Of a stretch of 22,912 nt of DNA, positions 17,482-22,912 are shown piece after piece. The DNA comes from Zygnema cylindricum. Taxonomy: Eukaryota; Streptophyta; Zygnematophyceae; Zygnematales; Zygnemataceae. The stretch's first letter is position 1, and every line of letters starts with the position of its first letter. The notes below the pieces were generated by a model. The model had not been told where the DNA came from and searched no databases. It saw only the letters and a list, made by a program, of their open reading frames with translations. The translations under genes and the position numbers were made by a program. The stretch lies in NCBI GenBank assembly GCA_037447655.1, contig JBBHKE010000574.1, forward strand, positions 1 through 22,912, in the 5' to 3' direction.

Positions 17482-17874
17482 ATGCTGAGGGCGACCGCAC
17501 ATGCTGAGGACGAACGAAGTCACGTTGGGAAGAATCCAATAAACATGCCCAAAAAAAAAACATGTTTTACATTTTGTAGGGGGCTCAATAATTTTATCTC
17601 CATTCATGGCGATCGGATAAGAGAGGCAAATGCAAAAGAATCTTGTTCAATCATTAACACCACAGAGTGGAACATTGTATGTCTACCATGTCAAGCAAAG
17701 ACATTCGACGTACCAAAACGTTTCAAAAAATACGATTTGTCTTGCGATGTACCTAATAATTCCATAAGCATTGCAAGACCAGTTAGTCGTTGGCGATACC
17801 AAGGTGTCGACATACTGTCCACAACCTTAATAACAATACGTTATGCATGGCGAGACACGAAAATTGTATACTAG
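17482..17874 (+). CDS. unrecognised open frame, 130 codons
   Basis: An open frame from ATG 17482 to TAG 17872. The predicted product contains several cysteines (CFTFC, CLPC, SC), a stretch NPINMPKKKTCF and a C-terminal RYAWRDTKIVY. I do not recognise a family. It has no membrane segment or signal peptide, and no related copy elsewhere in the window. It is longer than most chance frames in this AT-rich sequence, but could still be spurious or the remnant of an exon. Confidence 0.22.
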   Translation: MLRATAHAEDERSHVGKNPINMPKKKTCFTFCRGLNNFISIHGDRIREANAKESCSIINTTEWNIVCLPCQAKTFDVPKRFKKYDLSCDVPNNSISIARPVSRWRYQGVDILSTTLITIRYAWRDTKIVY

Positions 17875-18583
17875 AAGCGTCGTTCAATCAAGTAAGTTCA
17901 CCAATTTATAATTACATAAGGCCGTACCTTTAGTCTAATCTAGGGTACACGTGAATCGTTAATAGCATAAAATAACCGAGGGTTATATTATTCTACCAAT
18001 TAATTAGGCAAAATGGCTTGCTATTTTATTTACAAAATTAGCGTATTAAAAAAAACTGGTAGTTAAGGTTCATGATAAGACTCAATTGTCGTTGTCTTTA
18101 AAACACATAGTGAAAACCACATACATTGAAATTTGTTGGAAACAATACAAATTTGCACATGAAGTTAAAATACTACACAAACCAAAAACCATTATTTGAA
18201 AAAATAATAAATTATATTTGTACACGGATGATAAATTTGAACGTTCATACTTATGTTTTTCATTTCCTGATAAATAACAAAAATATAAAACCAATAGTTT
18301 AAATCGAATGTAAGTGTGATATGTCACGTATGATAGCATGATCGGCAAAGTGGATGGAAGTAGACTTAATTTTTCCCAAGTTAGTGGAATGCGTCATCCC
18401 TTCCCAATGGATTGTATACAACTTAAAATAGTTAATGTCATTAATGATGCATTGAACATTGAGGGACCCAACAAAACAAAAGAAGTTAATACACCTATTT
18501 TTTAGCAAATGTAAGTAAAAGTACAAATATAAATCTCAGAGATTTACAAACATATATAATATGTTGTTAGCACAAATCATTGC
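17875..18583. other. AT-rich gene-free stretch
   Basis: No gene, element end or repeat family shared with the rest of the window was seen. Confidence 0.5.
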
Positions 18584-18616
18584 TATATATATATAGATAT
18601 ATATATATATATATAG

Positions 18617-18683
<67 letters not shown>
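18584..18683. repeat. (TA)n tract of about 100 bases
   Basis: Nearly pure TA dinucleotide repeat, interrupted by a few TAGATA and TACATA units. It is prone to length change and to assembly error. Confidence 0.95.
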
Positions 18684-18692
<9 letters not shown>

Positions 18693-19184
18693 AGCAAAAT
18701 TGGACCCTCAACCCCTTAGTTAAGACTTTCCCACATTAAAAGTAAAAACAACGAGTATCATTTACATGCAAATAGTAGCGTGACGATAAGCCGTGAATTC
18801 CCCAATCATCATTCGGAATAGTGCTATATCGAAAACAACCTTAGTTTTCAGCACGCTTAAAAGGTGTGAGAGTTTTATTGGTTGTAAAAAGTTGGCATGA
18901 GAGGTAAAGAAAGGTTGTGAGATCATCTAATTTAAATAAACCAACGGTCATAATCATGTTCAAATATACCAAAATACAAGTTTAAGGTCATGATGATTTA
19001 TTAAGCAAATGGTAAAAAATGAGTGGGCGGGTCTCGGTGCCCGTAGTATTGTTGTTCGGAGGTTGTTCCATCTCGAGCCACGACGCTCGATGCTGTTGGG
19101 TCTATGCAAGTTTTTTCACCCGATGTTTTATTTTCTCATTATAAAAACAAAAGATTCACGAGACGGTCTTAGGTCACGAAGGTG
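18684..19184. other. gene-free stretch left of B copy 2
   Basis: No supported feature. It ends in GGTGGTGGA, the last five bases of which are the target duplication of the following LTR. Confidence 0.5.
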
Positions 19185-19884
19185 GTGGATGTTGTTTTTA
19201 GAAAGCTCTAGTCCTCTTTATGCCTCAGCCGTGAGAGAGAGTTGTTCAGGACTTAAGCTATTTTTGGTTGAGTTCGGTTCAGTACTTACCGAAATTAGTG
19301 TGACAGTGAAGTTGGGAGTTCACGGTTCATTCACACTTGGGACACGTGTCGTCACTTGGGAGAATGCGTGAGTATGTCCTCCGTGGACGTACGGAAATTC
19401 GGCAGGACCACTGGACTTCGCGCCGCCAACAAATAGTGACGAGGCGTGACTAGATCATTATCACTATACGTTGTCTAAACTTCGGTGTAAATATTTGTGA
19501 TAGAATGTTAGATGTACGGCTGGAATGCCTCTGTACAGCTTAGTGTAGTTTCGGTGTATAAAAGTAGGACTTAGTGAATTTGATTTTTAGGAACAAATGA
19601 TATGAAAACTGTACACTCAGTTTTATGTAATTTCATTTCTACATATCTCACAGATTTGAAAGCGGAATTGATTGAAATTTTGTGTGTGTGTTCCTTTGTA
19701 TTTTATCTACATTGTGGCAAATTTGCAGTACAGTTGAAGCGTTTTTCTGAAAGTTATAGTCTGTCAAAGTTGCTGTTCAGCCATCGGTATTTGTGGAAGC
19801 TTCCTCTCTTGATTTGTTCTACGATGACTACTGCTGCATCTTCTTCATCTTCCGTGCTAGCAGTTGTGTCAGAACAACAGTGGA
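19185..19884 (+). mobile_element. solo LTR, family B, copy 2, with GTGGA target duplication
   Basis: The LTR runs from TGTTGT at 19190 to ACAACA at 19879 and matches 4245-4979, with an internal deletion of about 45 bases near 19421 (in copy 1 about 4475-4520). GTGGA lies on both sides (19185-19189, 19880-19884). TGTATAAAAG at 19555-19564 is the TATA box and GACACGTGTC at 19341-19350 the shared palindrome. No internal region is present. Confidence 0.92.
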
Positions 19885-19898
19885 AAAATGAAAGGTAA
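19602..19898 (+). CDS. LTR-borne open frame of family B, copy 2 (98 codons)
   Basis: This is the counterpart of 4702-4998. It starts MKTVHSVLCNF, keeps FSESYSLSKLLFSHRYLWK and the serine-rich MTTAASSSSS segment, and ends in SEQQWKNER with a TAA at 19896. The last codons lie beyond the LTR end, in a short segment also present next to copy 3. The frame remains open despite several differences from copy 1. Function unknown; a gag N-terminus is the most likely origin. Confidence 0.35.
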   Translation: MKTVHSVLCNFISTYLTDLKAELIEILCVCSFVFYLHCGKFAVQLKRFSESYSLSKLLFSHRYLWKLPLLICSTMTTAASSSSSVLAVVSEQQWKNER

Positions 19899-20479
19899 AT
19901 CTCGCTAAACTATAAACCATAACTTAATTCACACTACACCTATTGCTTTTCAGTCCTCAGGGTGCCAACAATAGAGTAATTGTAATTGTTGCTTATTTAA
20001 TCATTGCCTACACTTACCTCACAATTTGTTGAAAAGTGAAAATTGTGACAAACCGAAGAGTAAACATATTAGAAAATAATTTTGGGCGTACAAAAAAAAA
20101 AATACCTACGGTTGGCTCTTACTAAAAGTGAAGTCAACCATGTGTTTTAGTAAAGTAAGGTGCGTCAAAAAGGTAATTGAAATGAACTAAAATTATTTGT
20201 TGCATCCTCTTGTGACTTCAAGTGATAATAAAACGAGGTTGGATGAACTTGGTATTAAACTACAACCCTTAAAAATGGGGGAACGCGCAATAATCGTTGC
20301 ATAAATGGTGACAAATCCTCGCCGATTTTAAAGGCCTTATGAGCCAAATAGAAATTTTGTCAACTACAAATTGTGAAGTGGCCTGAATTTTAGTCACGGG
20401 ACAAAAATATCGCGATATCTTTTTTTTTAGGCCGAGGGTCCGTACAAATAGGGACCAAAATAAGTAGCGATAGCATAAT
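19885..20479. other. gene-free stretch right of B copy 2
   Basis: No gene. A donor-like AAAG|GTAAAT at 19894/19895 and an acceptor-like TTGCTTTTCAG ending at 19953 would define a 59-base intron continuing the LTR-borne frame. This is noted as a possibility only. Confidence 0.35.
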
Positions 20480-20945
20480 AGGGGTGGCGGGGGGTAGAGG
20501 TCATAAAAGTCGAATTTTTAGATACCCGAAATCCACAACTTTTATTTTATCAAAATTTGAACACCCGATACCCGACCGGGTTATCTCACGTTCCTAAATT
20601 GTTAACTGTTAACGCGTTTATATAAAATAAAAGTTAACCGAAATTTTATTTCTCTCGACTACCCGTTCCTACCTGTACCCGAATAAATACAAAGTTAATG
20701 GTATATCTCCCTCCTTCGTTTCACAATACCAAAAGTATAACGTGCAATAAAAATAGGTAGTATAGACAATACAAAACCTTTTTTCTTTTTTTTGCTTTAC
20801 CCGACAATACCCGTTTTTTTTTTTTTTTTGTGAATCTTCCCCGCGAATCCGAACGGCCCCAAATCTGGCACCCAAATCCATTCCGGATCCGATGCGTGTT
20901 GTCGGGTAACGGTCGGGTATGGATTCGGGTACGGGATTGCGACCC
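20480..20945. repeat. TACCCG/CGGGTA-rich interspersed repeat
   Basis: Many copies of TACCCG (around 20523, 20568, 20570-20577, 20660, 20677, 20797, 20807) are followed by the reverse form CGGGTA (20903, 20913, 20926). TACCCGACAATA (20797-20808) and TGTTGTCGGGTA (20897-20908) pair with one mismatch. It begins near AGGGGTGGCGGGG, which resembles the ends of some hAT elements. Identity is uncertain. Confidence 0.45.
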
Positions 20946-21683
20946 TTGGCGGTGGGCTGAGCTTTTTGAATATTTTTTACGGAGTTATCGCGACAATTAT
21001 CAGCCAGATAATGTAGCGCGATATATCAGAGATGTATTAAAGAATACTGTAGCCCTGACCAATACACAAAATCGATAAATCTAATATCGGGAAACCAAAA
21101 ACATATCGATTTTCGGTAGGAGGCTCCTGACAACTCTACAGGACAGTCCAGTACTACTGAACCGTACTTTATTTTTTTTGTACGATTTCCAAATCCCACA
21201 ATTACAATACGTCACACGAGGAATGCCTGAAATAGTGTTTATGCCAATTCAGCGTACTACAAACTCGACACACAAATTGGCTCGCTGTGCCAAAATGAAT
21301 GTTGACGTTTTCTTTTGATTTCGACGCCCATACACATAATATCCAATTTTTTTGGGACAAAACCTTTGATGGTCATCAACTCTGTTCACGTATAATCATG
21401 ATTTGTATTTTGATGGTATTACAATCACGTTTTTGGCAATAAAATCTTCTTCTCTTTCCACAAAATAACGTAATAATTATAAATTAGCAATAACACTAAT
21501 TTTTCTCCAACGCTCCAGTACTGTTAAAAAGATGGGCTGTATAGTGCGATATTATTGACGACAAAATGGAAAAAATAAGTTATTGTTCAAATTGTACGAT
21601 TTTTCTTTCTATTTCTATGTATAATTCATGACTGTTGAAAAAATTGCAAAAAAAAACACTTAGTACTTTCTATCCGGTAAACT
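20946..21683. other. gene-free stretch
   Basis: AT-rich, with no supported feature. Confidence 0.5.
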
Positions 21684-21744
21684 GAACGGGAAATTTACGG
21701 GAAATGTACGGAATTATACGGAAATGTACGGAATTTTACGAAAA
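21684..21744. repeat. short tandem repeat of 10-11 base TACGG units
   Basis: Successive units such as TTACGGGAAAT, GTACGGAAT, TATACGGAAAT and GTACGGAAT make about six imperfect copies. Confidence 0.8.
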
Positions 21745-22450
21745 GAGACGTTGCAGTGTTGCGCCATTTGCGCGAGCTTGAATTCTACTACGGATTTTCT
21801 TACAGTACGGATACAAAATCACTAACGATATTAGCAATTTTTTTAAATTGTTCAATGCGTTACTTACGTATAATTCTCCGCGATTGAATCCTTAGTACTA
21901 AACGGTTTGAACAACTATGAAAAAAGGAATTTATCATGATAGCGACTGTTTTGGTTGCGCACAGTCACTTACGTCACTTTGTCAAAAAATGTACGTTTGA
22001 AGTACATATTGGTACAAATAAAGTACCGTTGAGTACAAATTTGACAGTCAATCGGTTGGACAGCTTTGACTCTCAAAATATTGTTTCAACCGCTTAAAGT
22101 TTTGTCGCGCTTGCGGACGTTGACCGTCATAATCAAATAAGCAATTCACACGGCCGGCGAACGTTTACGCTAACAAAACTGCGGCAACCACATGTAAACA
22201 AAAGTGTTGCAGACAATCACTTTTTGTCTTTACATGAGCTCCACGGTGAGAGCACTTAGCCGCAAAATTGAAATTGAATCGTCTAAGCGTTACATTGAAC
22301 TTAGACGCAAAGTGAAACGAAACCTCTTTAAACAAAAGTACTATAAGTCTTGTACGGAAATATTATATCGCACGAAACGAAATAAACTTTGTACACTATA
22401 ATAAAACGAACCGGCATAAAGATATCAATTGAAATTAAATGAGAAAAACA
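21745..22450. other. gene-free stretch
   Basis: No supported gene. A cluster of four GTAC-containing units lies at about 21990-22045. A short lysine/arginine-rich frame at 22204-22401 has no support. Confidence 0.45.
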
Positions 22451-22451
22451 G

Positions 22452-22545
22452 GCGTCGTCACGCGAAATCAAGCCACACTATATACGAATCAACACGAGTC
22501 TTCACGCGCGACGAAATCGATCCACACTATCTACAAATCAACATT
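22452..22545. repeat. degenerate 49-base tandem duplication
   Basis: CCACACTATATACGAATCAAC (first CCACACTA at 22473) and CCACACTATCTACAAATCAAC (22522) are preceded in both by CACGCG and GAAATC segments. Confidence 0.65.
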
Positions 22546-22743
22546 CTTACATTATAACCAAATTTCGTTTTGGATATTTTACAATATCGGTACAAAACTT
22601 ACAGTAGTTCAGTTTAGTTTAAAGAGGTTTCCTTTCAATTTGCGTTTAAGGGTACTTTCGCATGTAACCTAAACTTAGTCTTGTTGCTTTGTTTTTTAGC
22701 AAAGATTCTATGTCCTATGGAGATTTACCTTTCATGTTTCCAC

Positions 22744-22912
22744 TGTTGTTCTGACACAACTGCTGGCACTGAAGATGAAGAAGATACAGCAGTAGTCATC
22801 GTAGAACAAATCAAGAGAGGAAGCTTCCACAAATATCGATGGCTGAACAGCAACTTTGACAGACTATAACTTTCAGAAAAACGCTTCAACTGTACTGCAA
22901 ATTTGCCACAAT
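22744..22912 (-). mobile_element. LTR of family B, copy 3, inverted, cut by window end
   Basis: On the minus strand the LTR ends ACAACA at 22744, and its last 169 bases match copy 2 closely and copy 1 less well. The 98-codon frame seen in the other copies is also open here. The 23 bases just outside the LTR (22721-22743) match those next to copy 2 with one difference. The U3 part lies beyond the window. Confidence 0.9.

Noticed and set aside
22204-22401. 65-codon lysine/arginine-rich frame
   Set aside because: Short, low complexity, with no domain, repeat or context support.
22439-22672. 77-codon open frame
   Set aside because: It lies over a 49-base degenerate tandem duplication in AT-rich sequence, with no recognisable protein features.

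Overview
The window looks like a gene-poor, AT-rich stretch of a large eukaryotic nuclear genome, packed with decayed transposable elements. It has spliceosomal-type intron borders, Ty1/copia LTR retrotransposons, CACTA-like and pogo-like DNA transposons and long (TA)n tracts, and no bacterial gene organisation. The lineage cannot be fixed from sequence alone. One primer-binding site matches the anticodon arm of eukaryotic initiator tRNA-Met, as in the copia family in the broad sense. I could not separate plant, algal, oomycete and arthropod hosts.

Layout. Positions 56-1177 hold a broken pogo/Tigger-like DDE transposase with one recognisable intron. Positions 1470-14578 are one old copia element (family A, + strand, TATAT target duplication on both sides). 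It was split by a CACTA-like element (2746-3360) inside gag, and by a second copia element (family C, - strand, 3955-10912) between gag and protease. The outer (3') LTR of C was itself hit by a solo LTR of a third copia family, B (4245-4979, target duplication CTTCT). The order of events is therefore A, then C, then B, with the CACTA insertion some time after A. Two more family B LTRs lie at 19190-19879 (target duplication GTGGA) and, inverted and cut by the window end, at 22744-22912.

Neither full element can be autonomous as it stands. A keeps the RT active-site box but has a disrupted integrase and almost no RNase H. C keeps RNase H and visible integrase residues but has lost the RT active-site box and carries many stops. 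In A and C the gag frame appears to begin inside the LTR and read through the primer-binding site, and B has a comparable LTR-borne open frame. The LTRs of all three families share a palindromic GACACG(C/T)GTC-type site. The C LTR contains an antisense tRNA-like Pol III promoter.

The rest (14584-22912) is mostly gene-free. It holds an array of four short hairpins, a second truncated CACTA-like copy, an unrecognised open frame with three in-frame 16-residue acidic repeats (15997-16458), another unrecognised open frame (17482-17874), a (TA)n tract, a TACCCG-rich repeat and small tandem repeats. I found no intact host gene and no convincing new system. The most informative signals concern the retroelements' LTRs and their nesting.
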